Positions 1 to 8,748 of a DNA stretch of 64,000 bases are shown here, in pieces. The notes beneath the pieces were generated by a model. It was not told where the DNA came from and searched no databases. It saw only the letters and a program-made list of their open reading frames with translations. How positions within the stretch are numbered: the first letter of the stretch is position 1; every line of letters begins with the position of its first letter. A program made the position numbers and the translations under genes. Source of the stretch: Terrilactibacillus laevilacticus (lineage in GTDB: Bacteria; Bacillota; Bacilli; Bacillales; Sporolactobacillaceae); the NCBI RefSeq assembly GCF_006517395.1, contig NZ_VDCY01000001.1, forward strand, positions 372,001 through 436,000. The letters are read 5' to 3'.

Positions 1-95
1 AATATTATCCTTCGATCCTACAATTTTTAAAACAGGATGAGACAGAATCCAGTCCACAACAAGAGTCTATATCTCAGTTGATATACCAATTTTGA
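1..95 (+). CDS. fliI: Flagellar export ATPase FliI, C-terminal end only
   Basis: The reading frame starting at base 3 runs open from the window edge and stops with TGA at 93-95. It encodes the last 30 residues of a protein, including YYPSILQFLKQ and a final QLIYQF. This is too short to identify alone. It lies 13 nt before fliJ in an otherwise B. subtilis-like fla/che operon, where fliI immediately precedes fliJ. FliI is the ATPase that energises substrate delivery to the flagellar export gate. The catalytic domain is outside the window, so the call rests on gene order. Confidence 0.7.
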   Translation, partial: YYPSILQFLKQDETESSPQQESISQLIYQF

Positions 96-108
96 GAGGG
101 TGGTATAA

Positions 109-546
109 ATGGCATTTGAGTTTTCTTTAGAGAGGATTTTGAATTTAGCAGAAAGCGAAAAAAGTCAGTTAGAAATAGAATATCAAGCTGTTTATCAATT
201 ATTTGAGCAATTAGCGCATCGCTTATTTCAATTAATAGAAAAAAAGAATACCATTCAATCTTGTTTGCAAGAAAAATTCAACGAATCTATTTCCATTCAT
301 CAGATCACACATGAATTAGATACGATTGATTTATTTGATAGGAAGATTCAAGAACAAACAAAACAGTATGAAGAAGTGAAGCAACGTTTAGAAAAATTTC
401 AAGATATTTTACAAGCAAAAAACACAGAAATCAAAAAATATGAACGTTTAAAGCAGTCGCAGCTTTCTCGTCATAAGATAAACAAAAAAAAGAAAGAATT
501 GCAAAAGATGGACGAAACGGGTGCGCTTAGGTTTATAAGACAATAA
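109..546 (+). CDS. fliJ: Flagellar export protein FliJ
   Basis: This 145-residue protein is charged and almost wholly helical, rich in K, E and Q with heptad-like leucines, as expected for the antiparallel coiled coil of FliJ. FliJ binds the FliI hexamer and the FlhA cytoplasmic ring and helps couple ATP hydrolysis to export. The ATG follows GAGAGGGTGG with normal spacing. The C-terminus is strongly basic (repeated KKK). Sequence conservation in this family is low, so length, coiled-coil character and position between fliI and ylxF carry the call. Confidence 0.85.
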   Translation: MAFEFSLERILNLAESEKSQLEIEYQAVYQLFEQLAHRLFQLIEKKNTIQSCLQEKFNESISIHQITHELDTIDLFDRKIQEQTKQYEEVKQRLEKFQDILQAKNTEIKKYERLKQSQLSRHKINKKKKELQKMDETGALRFIRQ

Positions 547-569
547 AAGACTAAGGGGTTATGTGAAAA

Positions 570-1199
570 ATGGAGAAGACAAGTCTTGCATTAAAAACGA
601 TTAAAGCGCTACTTGTCATTATCATTCCTATCATATTTTTGGGTATATTAACATTGCTGATTATGAATTTTGTTGGATTAAACCCAATGGCAGAAATGAA
701 AAGCTTGATCAATGGAAAATCGGAAAAAACACACCAACTTGCCAATAAAGGAAACACCGTTCCTAATGATGCAACGGCCATGAGAAGGGAGATCGCATCA
801 CAATCAAAAACGATTAATAAGTTACGTGATGAAATCACTCAAAAATCGGATCAAATTGATGCCTTAAATAAGCAGATTCAAGAAACAAGTTCAAATAAAC
901 CAAAAAAACAAACTGATCCATCACAAGCTAGTCAGTCAAAAGCGAATTTGGTTAATCAAACTTATCGAAATATGGATCCAGAAAAAGCAGCAGCAATCTT
1001 TGAAAAAATGAGTGTTAAAGATGCTTCGGATTATATAAACATGCTTGACAATAAAACAAAAGCTCAAATTTTAAATAATATGGATCCAGCGAAAGCAGCC
1101 GATATTACGAAATTACTCAAGCCATCAAAGAATCAGCAAGAAGCTAGTATTGACAATACAACAGATTCTTCTAGTACGGGAACATTGTCTAGTCCTTGA
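570..1199 (+). CDS. ylxF: YlxF, membrane-anchored MgtE-N-like flagellar operon protein
   Basis: The 209-residue product has one N-terminal membrane segment (about residues 13-35), a coiled coil (about 70-105) and a C-terminal helical-repeat region (about 130-180). That region carries the motif MDPEKAAAIFEKM, repeated as MDPAKAADI, which is typical of the MgtE N-domain/MotE-like fold. In B. subtilis, ylxF occupies this place between fliJ and fliK. The related MotE protein of other bacteria assists the MotC stator component; whether YlxF has a stator role is not established from sequence. The Ser/Thr-rich tail ends at TGA. A MITE-A copy lies 71 bp downstream. Confidence 0.82.
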   Translation: MEKTSLALKTIKALLVIIIPIIFLGILTLLIMNFVGLNPMAEMKSLINGKSEKTHQLANKGNTVPNDATAMRREIASQSKTINKLRDEITQKSDQIDALNKQIQETSSNKPKKQTDPSQASQSKANLVNQTYRNMDPEKAAAIFEKMSVKDASDYINMLDNKTKAQILNNMDPAKAADITKLLKPSKNQQEASIDNTTDSSSTGTLSSP

Positions 1200-1270
1200 A
1201 ATGATATGCCTTAATCATTTTTTGGAAGTGTCATTTTCGTGAAAGATAGGGATTTGTATTTATTCTTATA

Positions 1271-1395
1271 GAGGTTGTTCAAAAAGTCACCAAATGATAA
1301 GCTGCGAATCTCGGCGTTGGCTCGTTTTTCCGGTCCTCAAAACAGCGCCGCCTTGATCTTCTTGCTTCTAATTTGTCACCTTTTTGAACACGCAC
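1271..1395 (-). mobile_element. MITE-A copy 1 (125 bp, shortest complete form)
   Basis: The + strand begins GAGGTTGTTCAAAAAG and ends CTTTTTGAACACGCAC, so the termini form an imperfect inverted repeat with TGTTCAAAAAG in common. The element is flanked by a perfect 5-bp duplication, TTATA, at 1266-1270 and 1396-1400. It is inverted relative to the other complete copies. It carries a single GAGGACCGG (on the - strand) where the long copies have two, so the segment between the direct repeats is missing. It sits inside the fla/che operon between ylxF and fliK. The small reading frame across it (1275-1457) is repeat-derived and not a gene. Confidence 0.88.
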
Positions 1396-1416
1396 TTATA
1401 GTGAAAGGAGGTGAAA

Positions 1417-4047
1417 ATGTTGCAGACGAAAACCATTGCACAGAAAATTTCTGTTAAGTCATCCATATTAACGAATAAAAAGAGCTCAACAAAATTAAAG
1501 ATGGGTCCTCAGGTAACTTTTCGAAGTTGGATGAAAATGAAGAAGGGATCAAATCTAATTGGTAACCCAGAGAATTTAAAAAAGGATAAAACGCTTGATG
1601 ATACGATCGTACCAAGTTCGGTTGATCATATTGCTCCATCAGAATTAAAAAAATCCTCTTTTATCGAGGAAACCGTTCATAAAGACGTTGATAATTTAGA
1701 CTTAAATTACCGTCAACATTCTCCATCTGATCATTTAATAAGTGAAGAGATGGGACCAAAACAGACGATTTCGGTTTCACAGAATGCTGATCAAGTCTTT
1801 CAGGACGAATTCGTGAAGAGTGAAAAAAGACCACATCTTTTTAAGGAAGATAATGCCTTATCTCCGTCTAAACATGAAAAACATCTCACTCGCTCGAAAA
1901 AAGAGAAAGTTGTCACCTCTCTTTTACATACGAATTCTCGTGTCATACCTGTTATGGAACAAGGACAATATGAGCGGTTAGATGGTAAACAGAATCTGAT
2001 CGATGATTCCAAGTACGATACACTTCGTCACGCAATAGTGACACACATTTTTAACCAAGAGCCGATGCAAACTGGAAGAAAGTTTAATTCACAAAACGAA
2101 ATGACGGTTGCATCAAACAAAGATTCTACAGATAAAAAGCTTAATCACCGACTTGATCAAAATAGAGAAGGTCATGCTTATGAAAATAATTCTCATGTAA
2201 AAGATGTGGGAAAACCTAAATGGCCTCTTAGAAATACAACTATGAGAGATGAAATCAATCAGGTTAAACATCCTAATGAAGGGTCTTATGGAGAACTTTA
2301 TCATGGAACGAATCGCGAAATGGTTGAGAGTAACTCACCAAATCCGTTGTTAAAAGGGTTTAAAAAAGATATTGACGGTTTGAGTATTGAAAATCGACTT
2401 AATAACACTAAAAAAACACATGCTTTAAAACAAACAGCAAACTCAAATCAGTCCATGTCTATAAATAATCCCAATTTATTACGGAAAGATAGATTGAGTG
2501 ATTTCACGAATAAACTCGTATCAGTTGATAACAAACAAGTCAACCGTTCATCTATTTTAAAAGGTAAGACAATTCCAGAAGAGCATTCGATTGTTAACAG
2601 GACAGAAGTCGATGTTCAATCAAAAAATATGTCTCATTTATTAAAGTCAGGCCGTGTTAATGAAGATAGAGGATCCAAAAAAATCGATACCCCATCTTCT
2701 CAAATAAACGTCCCGGAACGAGATAAAAACAATGTAAACTTTAGCTTATGGAATAAGAAAACTTATGAAAAATCAGCTTATCTTCATTCAGAAGATAATA
2801 AAAATATCCAGTCCTTACTGAGTGAAAACAGAATAATAAAGAAGATAAATGAATCTCCTTCTTTACAAAATTCAGTCCAAGCGATACATCATCATGATGA
2901 AACAAATAAGCATCAATTTAATGTTAAGGACCAAATTACGGAAAAACATAATGCCAATATTAATTCAGTCCTTCGCAAAAATAGACTTTCTAAAACACGA
3001 CCTATTAGAGAAACATTGAAAGAACAGAGTGAGCAAACCTTTTTAAAAGATAATCCAAACAAGACTCTTAATCAAAAGCATCGTCAGCCTTTGAAGGCTA
3101 GTCATCTGTTACAAACGAATCAAACTGCAATTTCTTATGAAGACAGAAAAGAAATTAACAATCAAAATAATGCAATACTTGGATCTAATTTACTGAATAA
3201 AAAAGCAGATGTTAAAAAAGAACAAAATATTCAAGCTCATTCAGATTCACCTATTCCGATAGTTACGGGAAGAAAACAAAATAAAGTTGAAGACGCAAAA
3301 AAAACTTATTCATATGAAAAATCAAGTCAAAAGGATGTAAGGTATACTGAATTTCATTCTGAGACAATGGATAAGAAAGAAAGTCAAAATGCAGTTCAAG
3401 ATCGGAATCATGATTATTCTAGCAATTTAAAACACGGAGTAACGAGAAGTCAACTATCAAGATTAGAGCAAGAAAAAGTCATGCGAATAACACATCAAGA
3501 TGATTCATTAAGTCATGGAAAGCCTTTATTTCAACCAATTCATGGTCAGATGAGTAAGATTGAACAACTCTCAATCTATGAAAATAATCAATCTGCCGCA
3601 ACAAATTCAGTACCGGCTCAAATAAGTGAAAAAATAGTGGCATGGCTAGAAAATTCTCACATGGATTTAAATAGGATAAACACTCAAGAACTAACCATTA
3701 AACTGAATCCAAGCAACTTGGGAAATATCCACATTGTTTTAAATCAAGACGAAAATGGATTATCTGCTAATATCTTCTCAGAATCTGACGACACTCAGAA
3801 ATTATTGCAATCGGGCATACACGAACTGAAAGATATATTAATGTCAAAAGATATTGTTGTTCGGGAACTACATGTCCATAAGCATGAGCCAAATGAGTCT
3901 AAGCCAAATAATCAAGGGAATTTTAATCAGAACTTTTCTGAAGAAAGAAATCAAGAACAACATAAACGACGTCATAAAAAAAGTGAGTTGTCTCAAATAA
4001 AAACATGGCCACTTGATTTTCATGATTTCTTAGTTAAGGAGGTATAA
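1417..4047 (+). CDS. fliK: Flagellar hook-length control protein FliK, very long
   Basis: FliK is exported during hook growth; it measures hook length and switches export specificity through FlhB. I start it at ATG 1417, behind AAGGAGGTGA (1405-1414); an upstream GTG at 1411 overlaps the ribosome binding site. The protein has about 876 residues; B. subtilis FliK has about 490. The Flg_hook domain is near residues 745-822 (motif IKLNPSNLGNIHIVL). Residues about 40-720 are K/N/Q/S/H-rich and look disordered, with a recurring short motif of the form S/N-[LVI]-L-x-x-x-R/K-[LIV] at about 309, 350, 376, 404, 463, 514, 560 and 588. The frame is intact. The start codon lies 22 bp after MITE-A copy 1. 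Confidence 0.88.
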   Translation: MLQTKTIAQKISVKSSILTNKKSSTKLKMGPQVTFRSWMKMKKGSNLIGNPENLKKDKTLDDTIVPSSVDHIAPSELKKSSFIEETVHKDVDNLDLNYRQHSPSDHLISEEMGPKQTISVSQNADQVFQDEFVKSEKRPHLFKEDNALSPSKHEKHLTRSKKEKVVTSLLHTNSRVIPVMEQGQYERLDGKQNLIDDSKYDTLRHAIVTHIFNQEPMQTGRKFNSQNEMTVASNKDSTDKKLNHRLDQNREGHAYENNSHVKDVGKPKWPLRNTTMRDEINQVKHPNEGSYGELYHGTNREMVESNSPNPLLKGFKKDIDGLSIENRLNNTKKTHALKQTANSNQSMSINNPNLLRKDRLSDFTNKLVSVDNKQVNRSSILKGKTIPEEHSIVNRTEVDVQSKNMSHLLKSGRVNEDRGSKKIDTPSSQINVPERDKNNVNFSLWNKKTYEKSAYLHSEDNKNIQSLLSENRIIKKINESPSLQNSVQAIHHHDETNKHQFNVKDQITEKHNANINSVLRKNRLSKTRPIRETLKEQSEQTFLKDNPNKTLNQKHRQPLKASHLLQTNQTAISYEDRKEINNQNNAILGSNLLNKKADVKKEQNIQAHSDSPIPIVTGRKQNKVEDAKKTYSYEKSSQKDVRYTEFHSETMDKKESQNAVQDRNHDYSSNLKHGVTRSQLSRLEQEKVMRITHQDDSLSHGKPLFQPIHGQMSKIEQLSIYENNQSAATNSVPAQISEKIVAWLENSHMDLNRINTQELTIKLNPSNLGNIHIVLNQDENGLSANIFSESDDTQKLLQSGIHELKDILMSKDIVVRELHVHKHEPNESKPNNQGNFNQNFSEERNQEQHKRRHKKSELSQIKTWPLDFHDFLVKEV

Positions 4048-4050
4048 AAA

Positions 4051-4515
4051 ATGGTTGTTCAAGCGGCTTCTAATGATTATTACCTACCTAAAAAGTCTGA
4101 TACGACCAGCACATCAAATGGCATCTTAGGAAAAGATGATTTTTTAAAAATCCTTATTACACAATTACAAAATCAAGATCCGACTCAACCAATGGATGAC
4201 AAGAGTTTTATATCACAGATGGCTTCATTTACAACACTTGAACAAACGCAAAATATGAATGACATGCTTGAAAAATTTGTTAACGGTCAATCGCAAAATC
4301 AATTATCTAATTTGTCAACCATGATTGGTAAACAAATCGAATGGAATAGCACATCAACAGATGATGAAGGAAACACATCAACCCAATTGATAAAGAGCAC
4401 AATTAAGAGCGTAACCATGCAAAATGGATCTGTAGAATATATAACAAATGATAATCAGACCTTAAGTCCTTCTCAAATCGTCACGGTATCGGAAGGGCAA
4501 GAGTCAAATGTCTAA
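4051..4515 (+). CDS. flgD: Flagellar hook-capping protein FlgD
   Basis: FlgD forms the temporary cap under which hook subunits assemble. The 154-residue product has the family N-terminal signature GKDDFLKILITQLQNQDPTQPMDD (residues about 27-50) followed by FISQMASFTTLEQTQNM. It lacks the long C-terminal Ig-like domains of the proteobacterial protein, as is usual for Bacillus FlgD. The ATG follows AAGGAGGTATAAAA and starts 3 nt after the fliK stop. Its own stop overlaps the next start (ATGTCTAA), which suggests translational coupling. Confidence 0.93.
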   Translation: MVVQAASNDYYLPKKSDTTSTSNGILGKDDFLKILITQLQNQDPTQPMDDKSFISQMASFTTLEQTQNMNDMLEKFVNGQSQNQLSNLSTMIGKQIEWNSTSTDDEGNTSTQLIKSTIKSVTMQNGSVEYITNDNQTLSPSQIVTVSEGQESNV

Positions 4516-4903
4516 TATCAATCGTTACCAATATCACCCATTCCCTATCGAACAAGGGATTAAACAAAATAATGTCAAACAAAATCAAACGAATAAAACA
4601 TCTCATTTCGATCAATTGTTGGCAAATAAGTTGGAACACCTTCCAGTGAAGATATCGAAACACGCTAAACAGAGGATGGATGAAAGAAATATTAATCTAT
4701 CAAACGCACAATGGAATAAGATGCACACAAAACTAATAGAAGCAAAAAATAAAGGAATTACAGATTCTCTTGTTATTACTCAAAATGCTGCACTTGTTGT
4801 CAGTGCACCTAAAAATACGGTGATCACCGCCATGAATCGGAAAGAAGCAGAAGCACATATTTTTACAAATATTAATGGAACCATCATTTTAAATGATATT
4901 TAA
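4508..4903 (+). CDS. TIGR02530-type flagellar operon protein
   Basis: This 131-residue protein is of the small family found between flgD and flgE in Bacillales flagellar operons. The conserved core is KISKHAKQRMDERNINLS (about residues 50-67), followed by a segment on which the family description 'flagellar operon protein' rests. No enzymatic motif or membrane segment is visible. The molecular role is not known; position suggests a factor for hook or cap assembly. The ATG at 4508 overlaps the flgD stop by 8 nt. Confidence 0.8.
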   Translation: MSNINRYQYHPFPIEQGIKQNNVKQNQTNKTSHFDQLLANKLEHLPVKISKHAKQRMDERNINLSNAQWNKMHTKLIEAKNKGITDSLVITQNAALVVSAPKNTVITAMNRKEAEAHIFTNINGTIILNDI

Positions 4904-4972
4904 GGCTGGACCTATTGAGGAAGCCAAAGGTTGTTGACTGACAGATACAACCAAAACTAAGGAGGAATTGAC

Positions 4973-5779
4973 ATGTTAAGATCTTTATATGCTGGAGTAA
5001 GTGGATTGAAAAACTATCAAACTCAGCTAGATGTTATTGGTAATAATATTGCGAATGTAGGTACAACAGGCTTTAAAAAAGGAAGAGCGAATTTTAGTGA
5101 TTTATTTAACCAAACATTGACGAGTTCAACCCCTTCTCAAAATGCTGCAAATACGAATGGAGTTGGCGGAACTAATGCCTCTCAGATCGGGCTTGGCTCA
5201 CAAATTGGCTCTATTGATACGATAGCATCTCAAGGAAATGCCCAAACAACTGGACGCACGCTTGATTTGATGATTCAAGGTGAGGGATATTTTCAAGTAA
5301 CTGATGGTACAAACACCTACTACACTCGTGCAGGAAATTTTTATTTAGATGAAAATCGTGATCTTGTCACTTCTGAAGGTCTTAAAGTTCTAAGTAGTGG
5401 TCAAAACGGTACACCTATTAACTTCAACCCAAATAATTATAGTTCCATTACGATTAGTTCTGATGGAACGATTTCAGGAATTAGAAAATCAGATCAACAA
5501 TTGGAAACAATAGTTCGAATAGGAGTTGCTACTTTTGCCAATCCAGAAGGACTAGAGAAAGTAGGAGGCTCTCTCTTTGCTCGTTCAGCTAACTCAGGTG
5601 CTGCTGAATATACCGGCCAAGGTGAAGTAAAATCTGGCGCACTTGAAATGTCTAACGTTGATTTAACAGACGAATTCACAGGTTTAATCACTTCTCAAAG
5701 AGGTTACCAAGCGAATGCCCGTGTCATTACAACAGCCGACCAAATCCTGCAAGAGTTAACGAACTTAAAACGTAACTAA
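4973..5779 (+). CDS. flgE: Flagellar hook protein FlgE (FlgG-like)
   Basis: The 268-residue protein has the N-terminal rod/hook signature MLRSLYAGVSGLKNYQTQLD and GNNIANVGTTGFKKGRANFSD. A central domain is followed by the C-terminal QRGYQANARVITTADQILQEL axial helix. Length and operon position match the short hook protein of B. subtilis, formerly called FlgG. It is exported through the flagellar gate and polymerised under FlgD, with length set by FliK. The ATG is preceded by CTAAGGAGGAATTGAC, a strong ribosome binding site fitting a highly made structural protein. Confidence 0.92.
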   Translation: MLRSLYAGVSGLKNYQTQLDVIGNNIANVGTTGFKKGRANFSDLFNQTLTSSTPSQNAANTNGVGGTNASQIGLGSQIGSIDTIASQGNAQTTGRTLDLMIQGEGYFQVTDGTNTYYTRAGNFYLDENRDLVTSEGLKVLSSGQNGTPINFNPNNYSSITISSDGTISGIRKSDQQLETIVRIGVATFANPEGLEKVGGSLFARSANSGAAEYTGQGEVKSGALEMSNVDLTDEFTGLITSQRGYQANARVITTADQILQELTNLKRN

Positions 5780-5832
5780 TTAAAGTAAGGGGGAAGACTT
5801 GGGGCCGTTAGAATGCCCTAAGTTGTCTTACG

Positions 5833-6069
5833 ATGATTGAACTGACAAAGTTAAATGGGCATTCTTTTTATCTCAATGTTTTTTTAGTCGAACAATTTGA
5901 ATCGTTACCAGATACGACGATAACCTTAACGACGGGTAAAAAATTAGTTGTCAAGGAATCGATGGACGAAGTTAATCAAAGAATCGTCTCTTTTATGAAA
6001 AATGTTCCACTGGTTTCGTCAGCTGCCATTCATGAGGGGGTGTCCTCTTGTTCAAAAGCAAGGGAATGA
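5833..6069 (+). CDS. swrD: SwrD (FlbD/YlzI family) motility protein
   Basis: This 78-residue protein opens with MIELTKLNGHSFYLN, the FlbD-family signature, and continues with LTTGKKLVVKESMDEV. In B. subtilis SwrD is needed for full flagellar torque and swarming. No good ribosome binding site lies immediately before ATG 5833: the nearest purine-rich run is AAGGGGGAAGA at 5787-5797, about 36 nt upstream, with a small possible hairpin between (GGGGC...GCCCT). The C-terminus is longer than the conserved core and overlaps the fliL start by 22 nt. Confidence 0.88.
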   Translation: MIELTKLNGHSFYLNVFLVEQFESLPDTTITLTTGKKLVVKESMDEVNQRIVSFMKNVPLVSSAAIHEGVSSCSKARE

Positions 6070-6488
6070 ATATTTTATTTACGATTATGGCTATTTTTAT
6101 TTTTGTAGCTGTTGCCGGTTTCTTTGTCGTGAACATGATACATGAACACAAGACATCTGCACAAAAAAAAGACATTAGTATTGATACCATTGTTAATGAT
6201 TTGACAATCGATACAGAAGAAATGACAACGAATATGAAAGATAACCATTTTGCGAATGTGCAATTCAAAATTCAAGTATCTAGTAAGGATGCAAAAGAAG
6301 AACTTACGAAACGTGAATTTCAAGTCAAAAATGCCATTATATTAATACTTTCAAATTTAACACCAAATGACCTTCAAGGTTCTAAAGGTATTGATCGCCT
6401 TCAGCAGTTAATAAAAGATCAAATCAATGCATTCTTAAAATCAGGGCGAGTCGTTAATGTTTATACAACCAAGAAGCTCATCCAATAG
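6048..6488 (+). CDS. fliL: Flagellar basal-body-associated protein FliL
   Basis: The 146-residue single-pass membrane protein has a hydrophobic segment at about residues 8-30 and an extracytoplasmic domain with the FliL pattern LTKREFQVKNAIILILSNLTPNDLQG. FliL surrounds the stator and supports torque. I use TTG at 6048, which has GAGGGGGTG at the right distance; ATG 6066 is the alternative but would trim the N-terminus close to the membrane segment. The start lies inside the end of swrD. Confidence 0.9.
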   Translation: MFKSKGMNILFTIMAIFIFVAVAGFFVVNMIHEHKTSAQKKDISIDTIVNDLTIDTEEMTTNMKDNHFANVQFKIQVSSKDAKEELTKREFQVKNAIILILSNLTPNDLQGSKGIDRLQQLIKDQINAFLKSGRVVNVYTTKKLIQ

Positions 6489-6524
6489 TCTAAGCTGGTT
6501 TGAAGTAGAAAAGAGGTGCCATAA

Positions 6525-7520
6525 ATGTCTGATGTTTTATCACAATCCGAAATAGACGCTCTTCTTTCGGCCATCTCTACGGGGGAAATGGATGCTGAAG
6601 AATTAAAAAAAGAAGAAAATGAAAAAAAAGTGCGTAAATATGATTTTAAACGTGCTTTACGTTTTTCAAAAGACCAGATTCGTAGTTTAAGTCGGATCCA
6701 TGAGAATTTTGCTAGATTATTGACCTCTTATTTTTCTGCTCAACTAAGGACTTATGTGCAAATTAACGTGGCGTCAATTGATCAATTACCTTTTGAGGAA
6801 TTTATTCGATCAGTACCAAAAACAACGGTAATAAATTTATTAGAAGTACCACCCCTAGAAGGTCAACTGATTATCGAAGTCAACCCTCATATTGCTTATG
6901 CGATGTTGGACCGGTTATTAGGCGGATATGGCAACAGTATGAATAAGATCGATCAATTAACTGAAATTGAGTCGAATTTGATGAAGCAGCTCTTTAAACA
7001 GGCTCTCTATACGTTTGAAGAGGCTTGGTCATCTGTAGAACAAATAAAATTGAAAAAATTGGATTTTGAAACAAATCCATTATTCCTGCAAATGATTTCG
7101 CCTAACGAAACCGTCATTGTCATTTCTCTTTCAACGACGATTGGTGAATCTAGTGGAATGATTAATATTTGTTTACCACATATGGCACTAGAACCTGTTA
7201 TCCAAAAATTATCCATGCATTATTGGATGAATGAGAAAAAATTTGATAAAACACCGGATGAAGAGTTGGCACTGAAAAAAAATATCGAAAAATCCTCTGT
7301 TCCTTTAAAAGTGATCTTTGGAGAATCGGAAATTAGTGTTGAAGAATGCTTAAATTTAGATGTTGGCGACGTGATTAAACTAGATCAAATGGTGGGTTTG
7401 CCAATTAAGGTTAAAGTGGGAGAGATCGATACTTTCTTAGCTCAACCTGGAAAGAAAAATAAACATATGGCTGTCCAAATAATTAAGCAGATCGAGGGAG
7501 GGGATGAAACAAATGAGTGA
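6525..7520 (+). CDS. fliM: Flagellar motor switch protein FliM
   Basis: FliM is the C-ring subunit that binds phospho-CheY. The 331-residue protein carries the N-terminal docking peptide LSQSEIDALLSAI (about residues 5-17). A CheC-like middle domain includes LLGGYGNSMNKID, and the C-terminal SpoA-type domain includes LKVIFGESEISVEECLNLDVGDVIKLDQ. The ATG follows AAGAGGTGCC. The gene overlaps the fliY start, so the two switch subunits are probably coupled in translation. Confidence 0.96.
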   Translation: MSDVLSQSEIDALLSAISTGEMDAEELKKEENEKKVRKYDFKRALRFSKDQIRSLSRIHENFARLLTSYFSAQLRTYVQINVASIDQLPFEEFIRSVPKTTVINLLEVPPLEGQLIIEVNPHIAYAMLDRLLGGYGNSMNKIDQLTEIESNLMKQLFKQALYTFEEAWSSVEQIKLKKLDFETNPLFLQMISPNETVIVISLSTTIGESSGMINICLPHMALEPVIQKLSMHYWMNEKKFDKTPDEELALKKNIEKSSVPLKVIFGESEISVEECLNLDVGDVIKLDQMVGLPIKVKVGEIDTFLAQPGKKNKHMAVQIIKQIEGGDETNE

Positions 7521-8727
7521 TGGCGGAAAACTGACGCAAGAAGAGATAGATGCGCTTCTTGGGAATAGTACAAATAATATAGAAGAATCTTCAATCTCAG
7601 TGGAAAGTGAATTAAAGACATCTTCCCATAATCTTAGAGATTTTCTAAGCGAAATGGAGAAAGATGTTTTAGGAGAGATTGGGAATATTTCATTTGGTAG
7701 TGCAGCAACGGCCCTATCTACCCTTCTAAATCAGAAGGTAGATATTACTACTCCAACAGTCAGTTTAATAGAAAGAGATGAGTTGGAAAGTAAATTCCCC
7801 GTACCATATGTTTCTATTCTAGTAAATTATACTGAAGGCTTTACAGGTTCTAATTTACTGATCATTAAAATGCATGATGCAAGTATCATTGCTAATTTAA
7901 TGATGGGTGGAGATGGCCAAGGCGTATCAGATGAAATTAGTGAAATGGAATTGAGTGCGGTACAAGAAGCGATGAATCAAATGATGGGGTCTTCTGCCAC
8001 TTCCATGTCGACAGTTTTTGATCGTAAAGTGGATATATCTCCACCAAAAACTAAGATCATGAACTTAAAGGAAAATGAAGGGATCGAAAATTTGCCTGAA
8101 GATGATTTGATGCTTCAGATATCGTTTGATTTAAAAGTGGGTTCATTAATCGACTCAAACATTATGCAAATTATCCCTCTCGACTTTGCTAAAACACTCG
8201 TTGAAAAATTATTAAATCAATCAGAGGAGACTCATGCTGCGACTCAGGTTGATACAACTACGGATAATCAAATATCCGTGGACGATGAGGAGGAAATAAA
8301 TCATTATTCAAGTTTTAAAGATGAGGAATCCTCTTACTATATCAGTGAAGAAGAACACGTGCGGTCTGAACCTAAACACGAATTCCAACAACCTAAGAAA
8401 AAGCCCGCTTATCAAGACGTTCAAACCGCTGAATTTTCAACATTTGAAGAAGAAAATAATCCGACGCATCCTCAAAATATTGGTATGCTAATGGATATTC
8501 CACTTAATATAAGCGTTGAGTTAGGTAGCACAAAGAAGACAATTAAAGAAGTTCTTGAACTTGGCCCTGGATCGATCATAGAACTAGAAAAATTAGCTGG
8601 CGAACCCATAGACATTTTAGTTAATCAGAAGTATATTGCTAAAGGGGAAGTCGTTGTAGTAGATGAAAACTTTGGGGTTAGGATTACAGAAATATTAAAT
8701 CAAAAAGATAGACTAAATAAAATATAG
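7513..8727 (+). CDS. fliY: Flagellar motor switch protein and CheY-P phosphatase FliY
   Basis: FliY is the Bacillus-type C-ring protein that replaces FliN and also dephosphorylates CheY-P. I take ATG 7513, 9 nt after GGGAGGGG; ATG 7504 abuts that site and is less likely. This gives 404 residues. The N-terminus has the CheY-binding-like EEIDALLG. A CheC-like domain holds the phosphatase motif EIGNISFGSAATAL and a second half-site, AVQEAMNQMMGSSA. An acidic, low-complexity linker (about 230-310) leads to the C-terminal FliN/SpoA domain (LGSTKKTIKEVLELGPGSII). The start overlaps the fliM stop by 8 nt. Confidence 0.95.
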   Translation: MSDGGKLTQEEIDALLGNSTNNIEESSISVESELKTSSHNLRDFLSEMEKDVLGEIGNISFGSAATALSTLLNQKVDITTPTVSLIERDELESKFPVPYVSILVNYTEGFTGSNLLIIKMHDASIIANLMMGGDGQGVSDEISEMELSAVQEAMNQMMGSSATSMSTVFDRKVDISPPKTKIMNLKENEGIENLPEDDLMLQISFDLKVGSLIDSNIMQIIPLDFAKTLVEKLLNQSEETHAATQVDTTTDNQISVDDEEEINHYSSFKDEESSYYISEEEHVRSEPKHEFQQPKKKPAYQDVQTAEFSTFEEENNPTHPQNIGMLMDIPLNISVELGSTKKTIKEVLELGPGSIIELEKLAGEPIDILVNQKYIAKGEVVVVDENFGVRITEILNQKDRLNKI

Positions 8728-8748
8728 ATATTAAATGGAGGAATAACA

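Noticed and set aside
1275-1457. Small + strand reading frame of 60 codons before fliK
   Set aside because: It lies almost wholly within MITE-A copy 1, lacks a ribosome binding site and matches translations of other copies of the same repeat.
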